Shown one piece after another: positions 37,371-48,416 of a stretch of DNA of 64,000 nucleotides. The notes below the pieces were generated by a model that did not search any database, had not been told where the DNA came from, and saw nothing but the letters and a program-made list of their open reading frames with translations. Where the stretch lies: assembly GCA_032622095.1 (NCBI GenBank), contig CP136068.1:132625989-132689988 (forward strand), in the 5' to 3' direction. How positions within the stretch are numbered: position 1 is the first letter of the stretch; each line of letters starts with the position of its first letter. This DNA comes from Siphonodentalium dalli (taxonomy: Eukaryota > Mollusca > Scaphopoda > Gadilida > Siphonodentaliidae). A program made the position numbers and the translations under genes.

Positions 37371-39532
37371 TAATTATAATGGGACGCAAGAAAATGATAT
37401 ATACAATGTATGTAAATAATCACATATAACGTAAATGTGGATATTTAGCCTGCCATGTAATACGAGTCTCAGCTGTCTGGCCATCGACGCAGTTCTGTCT
37501 GGAATTTTGCGCGCTGGTGTAGGTAGTGACGTCATGATGTACGTCTTGATGTCATGACGCCTTTACTGGTTTCCCAAGAAGCAATCTTAAAATGACTCTG
37601 CGATCTTTCAATCGGAACTTAAAGTTTCCGTTTGTCGGCCTTGAACTTTGAGAATATTTCATATTTTTTTTAGGCGGAAATACCGTTAGAAAATTGAAGA
37701 TAATATGTAAACGGCCAGCAAGGTCGCTAGATTCCTCTTTCGGTGTAAATATTTTTAATAATTTTATGAAATATGTAAACAAAACTTTTTCATGCAATTT
37801 AACTTTTTTGTTAACCAGAGCTTTTGTTCAATTTACATAACTTTTTGAAAATATATTTGGCTTTAGGAGCATGATGTTCCTTCATATGATGAAGTATAGC
37901 TAACAGTTGCTAGATCAAAGTTTTTTATTTTTGCCCTGGAGCATTTTGCCCAATTACAAATTTCGAGGTGGCATTAATCAATACAAAATGGCGACCGTTG
38001 CCAACAATAGAATTTTGAACTCCGCTGACCCTGGCTGACCCTTCAGTTATGAATAAATTATCCTATTTTAGGTGATTTCAATTTATTTTTAGATTGGGCC
38101 GAAAAAGTCGATTAGTATATATCTCGTATTCGCATACGTATACCCTGGTCGCTTCGCGTCCGAGGCTTCGCCGCGGGAGAGCGGGCGCTATTACTCTCAA
38201 ACACTGCAATCATACTTTAGTGAGAAACAACGTTATGTGTAACCCGTTACACTCGAACAAACATAAATGATTTTTAGAATAACTACGAATTATAGAAACT
38301 ACAAATTATAGAAAATTATAGAACGCAGAATGAGCGCTGACATCTTCGTTTTCGTTCAAGCACACTTGAAGAACAATCGAGAAACCCGTGCTGAATCTAT
38401 TCAATAGCAAGCAATGCTTATCACGCGTGAACCACTGTCGCCAATCACCCAGACATGCCCCCTGTCGATTTAACCCACGTCGATTTAATATTTTCCATTA
38501 ACTCCTTATCTCCAAACAATTCTTCGTTGAAATTCAATAAAGTAATATATTGAACATTAAAGTGATGTGAAACACTACAGTAGGATGATAAAATAGAAAT
38601 GGAGAATAATCTTGCTCAAAGTAGTAAATTTTATAAATATTATATCCAAATTGACAACAAGCACCGTCATTCTTATATACTAATTAAATACAGTGACTCT
38701 CGATGGCAAAACCGTTTTCGTTAGTTTATCGTAGATAGCTGCGTCCCGAATCGCTAAGTAAATATTTACAATTGTACGTAATTCAGACGATGTTTTCTAA
38801 GAAGTGGTAAGGTCGATTTGTTTGAAATTTTCGGCGATTTTACTAGAATGCTACATTCCTCCAGTTGGCATAGCGCCTGAATACCAACTTATTAGCTTCA
38901 CGCACCCGAATAAGTACATAATATGTATTTAAGTCCCGATCGAATGACGACCCGGAGCATGGACAATGCCCTGACCGTAGACAATTCGTGCAGTATTAAA
39001 ACCGATAAAACTAATCAATATGTAATCATGGCGACAAATCTGAACAGCATAAATTCAATCACGGTGTATTGATATGACCTACAAAAAGCCAACCACGGTG
39101 TATCGACGTGAGCTAAACTGTTTAACAACCATGGCTAAATAATGACAAGGGACAACGGTTACAGTGTTTAATCAACCTGCCATGCCTTGAATTGGCGCAC
39201 ACTGGTTCGTAAAGGGGCAATCCACTGAATGATTCGACCCCGTGTCACATACCGACTTGCTTTGTGAAGTCTATTTTTCTTTTGGACTTAAAACATTTAT
39301 ATCTGTTTGCGGGGATAACATGCATAATTATGTAATTCTGCTGTGTTTAAGGAGTCGATTACTTAGGGCATTACTGTACGTTAAATAGTATTATATTACT
39401 AGCTATTCTCACTTTATACTCCACAAACGTTATTAACACAGGAGACTAAGGAAATAACTATTGGTTTGCCACAGAGGCGGATGTGATGCTGCGTTGCTGG
39501 TAAGTTTTCTTTGTTGTTGCATTGGTGTTATC
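37371..39532. other. Non-coding stretch
   Basis: No gene was recognised. A CRE-like TGACGTCA lies near 37527, within an imperfect inverted motif 37520-37560. A GC-rich patch ('tcgcttcgcgtccgaggctt') lies at 38150-38190. 39331-39376 is one arm of the TA-flanked palindrome family of 20797-20972. Confidence 0.5.
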
Positions 39533-40065
39533 GTTTTTTTTTGTTTAAACATATTTTATTGTAATATAATATTACAAGAGGGATCGGGGCACAAGTTTTA
39601 ACAACTTACATCCGCCCCTCTCCCATTAACATTTTAACAAATACAACGTAGATGACGAACATAACATATATACAGGATGATGTATGGTGTGGTTGTGATT
39701 GCTATCAGTCCTATCCTGCTTTAGAAATGTCATCTGAGGTAGTCAACATTTGTAACGCTCAGGAGGATCTATAGCCTATATTTGTTAGCAGAGGGGGCCT
39801 AATTAAATCGTTTCGTTGATGAAATGTATGAATACACAAAATGGACAAGAATTTCATTGCGTCGATTCGATTCTGATGAAATCCCTGTGAGTAAGGAGGA
39901 AATGTTAGATATTATTATAACATTGGTGGGCTGCAATCTTATTGAAGAGTTCGCATCTTTCGGTTGCATACAGGGGGCACTCAAATAAATAATGAAAGGC
40001 ACCATCGTTGTTTCGGCCGCTGTGTTATATCACGTCAATACCACAAAGACGAAACAGCATCGAAT
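39533..40065 (-). pseudogene. LINE 3' end, frameshifted
   Basis: The minus strand encodes the Cys/His part 'NNDGAFHYLFECPLYATER' in one frame (about 40010-39905). It then shifts frame to 'NEILVHFVYSYISSTKRFN' ending at 39799. The H-x4-C and the terminal Y-I-x-x-T-K-R-F are typical of the end of one invertebrate LINE type. An in-frame stop also lies just upstream of the Cys/His part. AATAAA and a short A-tract (plus-strand T-run at 39533-39542) end the element. The 3' UTR matches 49440-49500 ('ggggcacaagttttaacaac'). Confidence 0.7.
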
Positions 40066-40539
40066 GAGGTGTTGCATTCCGGGGAGATAATTCGTGCATA
40101 ACCGTCCAAGGTACTTCCGGTTGTTTGTGTTTCGGCTTAGAAGCCACGTTAAAGTGTGTGATCTGTCACCGAAGAAGGTGCGAAAACTACACTAGTTTTT
40201 GTGGCGTTAGCTCTTTTAATTGATCCGGGATTTTATATTCCGTAATTAATTAATTTAGGGTTATGAAGCACGTGCAATCGACGCGTTATTTTAATTACAA
40301 GTATACACAAAAAGCGCGATTAGGATTAGCATGTCGCACTCGTTCGCGACACAAGAAAGGACTGCTGAGTATTCTGCGTAATCGCATTTTGATTATGTGT
40401 TAGAACCATTAAAACAAACTTACACAACAAATTCGAGGGCAAGCTTATTGTCACAAACTAATAGTATTGTCACCCAACAGGGTATATACAACATGGCAAA
40501 ACCCGAGAAGGAAACAAACACAAAAAATGGCTTCTGTAA

Positions 40540-40780
40540 ACAGACCAACATCACCAACTTCCTCAAAATTCTCCAGAACATATTAAATATCTTGAATATG
40601 TAAATAACAATCTTAGCCTCAAGATCAATGACAATTATTACTATCAAGTCCAGGGGCAACTATTATGTACAGAGATGCATGAGTGTGATTTTGTTATACC
40701 GGAAATGGACATGGCGGATATAGCCACATGGTGGCCGATGTCGATAAAGGGACGCAATCACAAAACAGTACCCCATTGAC
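40540..40780 (+). pseudogene. Fragment resembling a YqaJ-type viral recombinase domain
   Basis: From 40540 (after a stop) one frame runs to the TGA at 40778-40780. Residues encoded at about 40575-40700 include 'INDNYYYQVQGQLLCTEM' and 'ECDFVI'. They match the conserved YY-x-QVQ-x-Q...CDFV core of YqaJ-like exonucleases, which are multi-copy in many invertebrates through mobile elements. No start or upstream catalytic Asp/Glu region was seen. The frame is ended by the sequence that begins after AACAGTACCCCATTG, so it may have been cut by the insertion at 40779-41726. Confidence 0.45.
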
Positions 40781-41726
40781 AATTCACACACATGACACTC
40801 GGTCGGACCACCAGAGAGTTAGGATCACCACCTCTCAGGATGACTACGCCACCGATAATCCCGAATGCTATCACAACAATGCTGGACTCCATGCATGTCG
40901 CGCCTTGTGTGAGCTGGTCACTCCATGCACACAAAGGCGGATACCAGTTGGTTTTGGACTTCCAGTCCTGCCCGGCAAAGCCCTTATCAGGGCTCTCTAC
41001 CGGGCAAGGACTGGAAACTACCAAACCAGCCAGGAAGAAGAAAAAGACTCCATCCGGGAATAAGAGAGACACAGAGAGATTGGCTGCGTGGAAAAAGAGG
41101 AAATCGACTGATGCCACACCAGGCGACACCTCCCGCACAGCCGAGATCGATGCACCGTCCGAAATGGTAATGGACTCTCCATCGCCACGGATAGACGCGG
41201 ACACCTCCCTTTTCAACCCGAATACGCCGGATTACACCGAACCGGAGTCTTCACCTGCATCTCATACAGCAAACACAACACCATCATCCGACCCCGAAGA
41301 TACATCCGACTCCGACTCCAACGACACATCTGATTCCGACTCCGACGACACATCTGATTCCGACTCCGACTCCGATTCCGAAGAAAAAGAAAGACAAAAG
41401 CACACAATGGAACTTTTAGCGAAAGTACAAGAATCATTAAGAAAAGCCGAATTACGACAAACCAAAGCCGAAAAGTTCTTTAATCGTCCGACTTCAAGTT
41501 ACCAAACATCACCATCCGAACCACCGCCAAAAAAGAGAAATAGAAATAGAAAGACACAAAATAACCGCCGCTAGGACTCTCCCACCACGCTTTCGCCGCC
41601 TTGCCTCCAACCACAGCACCTACAACAGCCAAAATTACCGATTTTCGAAGATATCAAGAAAGGGTGAAGGGAATTGCACAATGTGTTCCGACCATCCTAC
41701 CCGGCCTGCGGCGGAAACTACACAAC
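40779..41726 (+). mobile_element. Possible retro-insertion flanked by a 15-bp direct repeat
   Basis: AACAGTACCCCATTG occurs at 40764-40778 and 41727-41741 and bounds a segment holding the 260-codon ORF. A 15-bp duplication suits target-primed retrotransposition. There is no A-rich tail, so this is a hypothesis. Confidence 0.4.
40792..41574 (+). CDS. 260-codon basic/acidic ORF, retroelement ORF1-like
   Basis: Intact from the ATG at 40792 to the TAG at 41572-41574. Residues about 40-75 contain 'YQLVLDFQSCPAKPLSGL'. Residues about 78-102 are strongly basic and include 'KKKKTPSGNKRDTERLAAWK'. This resembles the (K)SPSxxRRDxxR motif seen in ORF1/gag-like proteins of invertebrate retroelements. 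A Ser/Asp/Thr-rich acidic stretch with DTSDSDS repeats follows (about 165-202), then a helical charged segment and a C-terminal nuclear-type basic tail (KKRNRNRK). There is no zinc knuckle and no signal peptide. The codon use looks more C-rich than the surroundings. It could also be a captured host fragment. No splice signals were identified. Confidence 0.5.
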   Translation: MTLGRTTRELGSPPLRMTTPPIIPNAITTMLDSMHVAPCVSWSLHAHKGGYQLVLDFQSCPAKPLSGLSTGQGLETTKPARKKKKTPSGNKRDTERLAAWKKRKSTDATPGDTSRTAEIDAPSEMVMDSPSPRIDADTSLFNPNTPDYTEPESSPASHTANTTPSSDPEDTSDSDSNDTSDSDSDDTSDSDSDSDSEEKERQKHTMELLAKVQESLRKAELRQTKAEKFFNRPTSSYQTSPSEPPPKKRNRNRKTQNNRR

Positions 41727-41761
41727 AACAGTACCCCATTGTTCAACGCGGCGGGGCTTTT

Positions 41762-42698
41762 TTAAGGACTTTGCTAACCCAATTTTCCCCAAATTTTATG
41801 GAGTCAAAATAAAGAATTATGTTCACTTTTATTAGTAATTACAGTAACCAAACCCATTGATGCAAAATTTTAAGAGTATAATTGATGATGGATTATGTTA
41901 GAAATACTAAATGTGAAATTTATAGAGGTTTTTAAAATCTATTTTTTCGAACCCAAATTCAACAAACACAAAGTCCATATCTAAGAAAAAAATATGGCAA
42001 TGTGTACTGAACACTGTGAAGAATGATCAACAATAACATATATTCATATTTATCAAGCGTTCTTTAATAAAATTACTAAGAACCAATTGATTACAAATGA
42101 TAGAATAACTTGCCTAACATGCACTGCTTGTTGGGAGGTTATGTGGACAGTGGTGTGTTGTGAATCTTTTGACAAAATAATTGTGTAATCTTCAATCTGG
42201 GAATATCCTGTAGCCCAAAAACTAGGTCACACATCAGGAGATAATATTCTCATGGGTCAGCACCTGCTGATCATAACTTCCCAGCTGGCTTGAGTGAACA
42301 TTAACTTGACCCATCAAATTCAGTTCCCAAATATCATTACTGAGCAATGAAATATACTATTTGTAAACAACTGCTTCCAAGCCAAAAAATCTGAAGAGCA
42401 CTGAAGAAATGTGAGTATATCTTTATTGTTCATCATTATTCACAGTGTTCAGTACATATACCCATATTTGTTCTTAGATGTGTACTTTGTGTTTGTTGAA
42501 TTTGGGTTCGAAAAAAATAGATTTTAAAAACTTCTATAAATCTCACATTTTGTATTTCTAACATAATCTACCATGAATTATACTCTTAAAATGTTGCATC
42601 CATGGGTTTGGTTGCTGTGATTACTAATACAAATGAATGGAAATCTTTATTTTGGACTCCATCAAATTTGGGGAAAATTGGGTTAGCAAAGTCCTTAA
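41762..42698 (+). mobile_element. TTAA-flanked foldback element, TTAAGGACTTTGCTAACCC ends (copy A)
   Basis: TTAAGGACTTTGCTAACCCA at the left, inverse at the right, 937 bp. The arms are long (about 350 bp) and imperfect: 'ggagtcaaaataaag', 'gttcacttttattagtaatt', 'aaatctattttttcgaaccc' and inverses. The centre 'gacagtggtgtgttgtgaat' is unpaired. No coding capacity. Copy B lies at 53389-56235. Confidence 0.85.
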
Positions 42699-42824
42699 TG
42701 GGGGGGGGGTCAAGTGACCAATTATGAATGGGGATTTCCATGCAAATCTTCGGAGTTATGTATGAAGTTATGTTTGAAGCAGTTCGGAAACCAAAGCAGG
42801 CATATCATTTAACAGTCATAACAT

Positions 42825-43238
42825 TTAACCCTTTACCCAACAGAACGGCCCTGTGCCAATGCATTCTCTTATATATGCGAGTCGACCATAGGTCGCCTCG
42901 CATATATAAGAGAATGCATTGGCTTAACACATATTAAAAATGATAAAATTGTCAAAAAATGTAGAAAAATATTATAAAAATTGTTTAACAATGTAAGAAA
43001 AAATTATAATGGCCAATGCATTCTCTTATATATGCGAGGCGACCTATGGTCGACTCGCATATATATATAAGAGAATGCACTGGAACAGGGCATAACTGTA
43101 ACCATCACAATGTGGTCAATGAACCGGTTCCAATGATATCCATATTTGTATGGTGTTATTGAGACAGACCGAAGATATTTTAGGCTGTTGAAGCTTTATT
43201 TGGGGCGTTTTTGGCCGATTTGTTGGGTAAAGGGTTAA
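42825..43238 (-). mobile_element. Hairpin MITE, piggyBac-like ends (copy 5, 414 bp)
   Basis: TTAACCCTTTACCCAACA and inverse. Hairpins at 42856-42922 and 43013-43083. The second has four extra bases (an additional TATA step) in one arm and a changed outer stem ('gcactgg'), so it no longer pairs perfectly. Confidence 0.9.
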
Positions 43239-43794
43239 CTGGCGGGTGCGCTAGGCAATACAATTTTGCAATAAATACCTTTTTGGTAATTTTTCTTCGT
43301 AAAATACATCACATGACCTACATTTGAAAAATCAATATAAAATTCAAAAATAAATACACCAACATTATAATAGAACAGGTTCAAAGCGAACCCGCCAGAC
43401 AAATACCTGTTGTTTCCAATACCATGCACCATAAGTATGTGCAACTCTGTAACCAAACGGGCGGCGGATTTTTGTCGACTCGAATCTAATTGTATTAAAT
43501 CCGTTGGTGATGCGTCTGCGGTCGATTTTGTTACAGACGGACCCATCTTTGTCGTCAAAAATTGGTCACGCGTAGATATAGAGGCCTATATATACCGGTA
43601 TATGTTATACATATATATACTAAAATACAGTATAAATTATGTATATATATATGCGCGACTGCAGCGCGAATATATGTGCTCATGTATATGAGGATGTATA
43701 TAGTGCATACAGATATATAATATACTATAATAGGCGCTACAAATAAATGTTATATCGTGCAACCAATTGCCATCTATACGTGTATACCATGCAT

Positions 43795-44335
43795 GTACAT
43801 ACCGGTATACAAGAATTATTATAAATCAGAGACTACCACCCCCTACCCCTTATAATAAGGAATACCGGAATATATTAATTATTATAAATCATAGGCTACC
43901 ACCCTATATCCTTTATAATAAGGAATACCGGTATCTATGAATATTATAAATCATAGGCTATACTATCCCTACCCCTCATAATAAGTAATACCGGTATATA
44001 TAAATTATTATAAATCATAGGTTACCACTCTGCCCCTTATAATAAGTAATACCGGAATATATGAATTATTATAAATAAGAGGTTACCACCCATATACCCC
44101 TCATAGCAAGTAATGCCGGTATATATGAATTATTATAAATAAGTGGTACCACCCCTACCCCTTATAATAAGTAATACGGGTATATATGAATTATTATACA
44201 TCAGAGACTACCACCCCTATCCCTTACAATAAGGAATATCAGTCTATATGAATTATTATAAATCAGTTGCTACAACCCATATCCCTTATACTGGTATATA
44301 TGAATTATTATAAATCATTGATACTATATCCATTA
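43795..44335. repeat. About 62-bp minisatellite inside Harbinger-like copy 2
   Basis: About nine units, reverse complement of those at 30534-31230. Confidence 0.85.
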
Positions 44336-45464
44336 TAAGATGTGAGTCAGTGACATGCCATGTTCGTTGAGAAATCAAACTGCCATAATAATTAACATTT
44401 TCACAATGTTACCTAATTATTATAGATATATCTTTCTTTATAACAAAGAGAGTGTGCGACAAATGACGTCATGTGGGTATTTCCGCAGATAAGGGGAGCC
44501 CCCTCATTATTATACCATTATCATATCATTATCATTTCATTTGCATTCGTTATTCGGCAACTTTCGGCTCTTCTCGTCACATGTATTAGATTCGAGTCGA
44601 CAAAAATCCGTCGTTTGAAACCAAGACGGATTTCAGACGCATCACCGACGAAGATTCGTCTGAATTGGACGGAGATTCGTCTTAGTCCAGTGCATTTATG
44701 AGAAAATAGGGCTGAACCTCAAAATAATTGCAACACAAAAGTTTTTGTTTTATTTTGGTTGGGAGCATCATAGAGTATACTCAGCTAAAAATCAACAAAA
44801 ATATGAACATGCGAAATGGCCTTTTTGAGGCAAAAAGTGGCGAAAATGATGAAAAATTGGTGAAAAATGGAGATTAACATTTTTTGTTAATAACTCTTGA
44901 TGTAAACATACAATTGTTATATTTTGACAATGATGAACTGTGGTACATTTGTATCCAAGATTTTGTATCATTTTATTCTATAAATATTTATTAAATTTTC
45001 GAAATTTGGGTCAAAAAGTTGAAAAATTTGCCAAAATTCAGTGAAAAATGGAAGTCTACAATAACTCTTGATGCAGTTGTAAAATTGTCATAACTGGGCT
45101 TGGAACTATTGTTCTATAGTTATATCCACAATTGTGGGGTTTTTTCATGTTGTTACTACAAGCAAATAATCAAAATATTTTAGGGTGAAAAGATGTAAAA
45201 ATGACAAGAAATCAGAGAAAAATGGAATTTAGCATTACATGTTTATGCATTAGAAAATTGCCATAGTTGGACTTGGACTGTTGTCAGTCAGTTATAGATG
45301 GGACTTTGCATCAATTTTGGGCCAGGTTGTGGTATCAATGACACTAAGTTGTCCATATCTTGTGGCAAAATAGAAAAAAAAAGAGAAAAAATATAGAAAT
45401 TCATTAAAAAAATAGAGAATTTTGAAAAAATAATAAGTCTGGATAGATCGTTCTGATTTTCAGT

Positions 45465-46056
45465 CTAGGCCTCCATTTCACTGTTGTCGAAAGGCTGTGT
45501 GTTCGAACAGTCAACACCTTGGCATTCCCCATAAGACATAGAACACATAATTCCATGTTTTCGGCATGTGCACCTATTGCTTTTGCAGTCCGTTTTACAT
45601 TTACAACGAATGATGTTCAGTAGTTCGTTTGGAGCTGGTGGTTCCTCGCATTTGATAGGATTAAGCCACCCATCCTTTATTAATAACCTGCCATCCCCAA
45701 TCAGTTGGTTCCAAATTAAGCACCTTCCGACATTGCACCTGGTGATATTGTATGTAAATGAAATCCTTTTCTACATAAAAGTCTGACCATCGATCTATAT
45801 TTACAATATACGTCGATGGTCTGACACAGCAGGTTACATCACATCTGGTCGGCGCTTTGGCAACAGTGATAAGCCTCTGAAACAAGAGTTGAGGGTCGAT
45901 GTGTACAACGTCGTTGTCGATCTTGAGAGACGGAGCACTCATTATTATTGCTTGGGATGTTCGCTTGAATACATAACTCATAACATCTTTCCCTCCCATG
46001 TTCATAAGGATCTTCGTGTCTATTAGTTCAGTGCATTTATGAGAATAAAGTGCCAA
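45465..46056 (-). pseudogene. Decayed eight-cysteine protein gene in the 3.6-kb insert
   Basis: Minus strand. The first part (46056 to about 45663) encodes 'TKILMNMGGKDVMSYVF', 'DPQLLFQRLITVAK' and 'YHQVQCRKVLNLEPTDWGW'. A shift of one base near 45665-45670 then restores the frame into 'PIKCEEPPAPNELLNIIRC' and a cluster with eight cysteines (C-x-C-x3-C-x4-C-x-C-x6-C-x6-C-x4-C), ending at the TAG 45465-45467. I recognise this order (W-G-W, 'PPAP..LL..I.C.CK', eight Cys) from a multi-copy uncharacterised invertebrate family. The upstream nuclease-like half is missing and much of the middle is deleted. The 5' part runs into the internal terminus at 46022. Confidence 0.55.
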
Positions 46057-48300
46057 ATCTCAAACTGATTGCAAGACAATGTTTCTTAGCAGGAATAAGT
46101 CTATTAACCAATTATAAACAACATACTAAAAAGGATCAAGAAAGGCGAAATTGATAAATTTTGTGAAATAAATTTAGTAAAATTTGGTAAAATACCCATT
46201 TTATAGCTTTTCAAGGATGTTTATAAAAAACTTCATTTCACATGTCCTTCCATTTATATATTCATTTTGTTGAGTACACAATCCTGATTACAGAACAGAA
46301 AACATTTTCCAGATACGTTGAGAATTTTTCCAGTTATGTGCCTCCAAAATTGTGAATTTGTCTAATTTCGGAGCCTCAATTTCTGAAGAATTAGCTAAAA
46401 TCCATATTTTAGGGTCTAGTATTTTAAAAACTAGAGAACAATGATGGGATATCTTACTGTTGTATTAGTGGCCTCACTATATTGTGCAAAAAAAATGATT
46501 TCTTTATGCATCTATGATCGAGAAGACAAAAATATTCTTAAACAAAATGTGTGTTCCATTTGCCTTGTGACACAGAACTGGTGTGATGAAATACCATATT
46601 TGAGGTCATACAACTCAATAAATTGATATCAATATGCCCTGTATTTCTCATAACCTCTTACGTATACTAGGTTAAATACACTGTGCTGGAATTGCTAAAC
46701 ACATATGTGCCATAATCAACTTATGGCCCTATTTGTGTATTGACTCTTTTCCAAAAATGCCATTTTGGACTGTTTTGTGGTGTTTTTGTCCATTTAAATT
46801 TTTTTTTTTTGCACAAATAGTAAACAACAATGAATAAAATTAATAATCATTTGAACGTTCCTCCTAAAACACTTAGTGTTGGAAAAAATATTATTACATT
46901 GGTTATGCCAATCAACAGTCACTGGATTTCACATATTTTTTCAAGAAACTGACTCCAAATTTGAATGTTGATAATGGGGTAGGTGAAATCACAAAGGCTA
47001 TGATCTTGTCACCATATTCTAGTCATTGGAGACACAGGGTTGTTTTATTCCAGTTTGTGCAGATTATTCTTGTATGGTAAACAGTTTAGTACTTTAATAA
47101 TTATTAGATGTTTATTTAGAACTTTATCAGCATGTTATATAGAACCAGCCAGAAATAATGATTCGCCATTTCGCCATTGATTTACAACAAAAAGGATCGT
47201 AGCTCTAAATATGAACATCAAAACAGGAAGCAGTTTACTCTGTATGAAAGAATAACGTTTGTAGGGGCTGGTGATGTTAATTTTTTATGCATCAAGATCC
47301 ATATATTCTAGATTTTGTCAATATGGTTTCCCCTACCCCATTTTTCAGATATTCAAATTTGGCATCAGTTTCCAGAAAAATTAGTGAAATTCAGTGACAT
47401 TCATTGACATGTCCAACATAAAGCATTTATTTCAACACTAAAGTGTTTCAGGAGGAAAGTTCAAATTATTTTGCACATTAAACATACATTGTTTTCACAA
47501 TTTATACACAAAACCTTTAAAAATGAACAAAAAACTCCCCAAAATGACATTTTTAGATGATTCAATTCTAAAGATTCATAGGGCCATAATTTGATTTTCT
47601 ACACCATGATTTGGGAAATTCCTTTACAATGTGTTTAACAATGTATACTTAAGAGATTATGAGAAAGACAGGGAATATGGATATATAATTATTGATTTGT
47701 ATGACATCAAATATGCTATTTCATCACGCCGGTTCTGGACCACAGGCAAATTTGGCTGCCCATACAATGGTGGAACACACATTTTGTTTAAGAATATTTT
47801 TGTCCTCTCAATCATAGATGCATAAAGAAATCATATTTTGTGCACAACCTAGAGAGGAAATGACTAAAACAACAAGGAATCCCTTCATTTTACTTTTTTT
47901 TTAAAATACAAGACCATAAAAAATGGATTTTAACTAAATTTGAGAAATTGAGCCTCCGAAATTAGACAAACTCCAAATTTTGGAGGCACATAACTAAAAA
48001 AATACTGAACGTATCCAGGAAAGGTTTTCTGTTCTGTAATCAGGGTTGTGCACTCTACAAAATGGTTATATAAATGGAAGGACATGTGAAAGGACGTTTT
48101 TTATAAACATCCTTAAAAAGCTATAAAATGAGTATTTTACCAAATTTTGACAAATTTATTTCACAAAATTCATCAATTTCGCATTTCTTGATTCTTGTTG
48201 ATTTTTAGTATATTATTTGTGATGGGTTAAAGTACTTATTCCCACTGAGAAACTTTGTGTTGCAATTATTTTGAGGTGAAACCATAAATGCACTGGACTA
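46022..48300. repeat. Large imperfect inverted repeat inside the 3.6-kb insert
   Basis: The arms are about 1 kb each (about 46022-47080 and 47270-48300). Shared blocks include 'ttacagaacagaaaac', 'atttctttatgcatctatga', 'aaacaaaatgtgtgttcca' and their inverses. Divergence is moderate. A transcript through it would fold into a long duplex. Confidence 0.8.
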
Positions 48301-48416
48301 TCTGTGGTGCGTCTAATTGTTTCAAACGTCGCATTTTAGACGCATTTAATACAATTGTGCATGGGTCTGGTATTAGATTCGAGTCGACAAAAATCCGTCG
48401 TTTGGAACGGGCCTAA

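Larger units (their letters stand above)
44683..48300. mobile_element. 3.6-kb composite insert with TAGTCCAGTGCATTTATG ends and 3-bp duplication (Academ-like?)
   Basis: It starts TAGTCCAGTGCATTTATGAG and ends with the inverse CATAAATGCACTGGACTA, with TCT on both sides. Harbinger-like copy 1 shows the unoccupied sequence gattcg-TCT-gtggtg, so the boundaries are exact. A third copy of the terminus (TAGTTCAGTGCATTTATGAG) lies inside at 46022. From there to the right end is a large imperfect inverted repeat. A decayed gene with an eight-Cys domain lies at 45465-46056. As I recall, a 3-4-bp duplication and an eight-Cys domain are features of Academ transposons. That assignment is inference. Confidence 0.8.
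43453..48413 (-). mobile_element. PIF/Harbinger-like element (copy 2), split by a 3.6-kb insert
   Basis: Inverse orientation to 30034-31632. TAA lies on both sides (43450-43452, 48414-48416). The right end GGAACGGGCC is intact. The left end starts at CCAAACGGGC, so about 8 terminal bases are missing while the TAA remains. The internal minisatellite (43795-44335) and all subterminal motifs match copy 1 in reverse order. The insert is 44683-48300. Confidence 0.85.
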
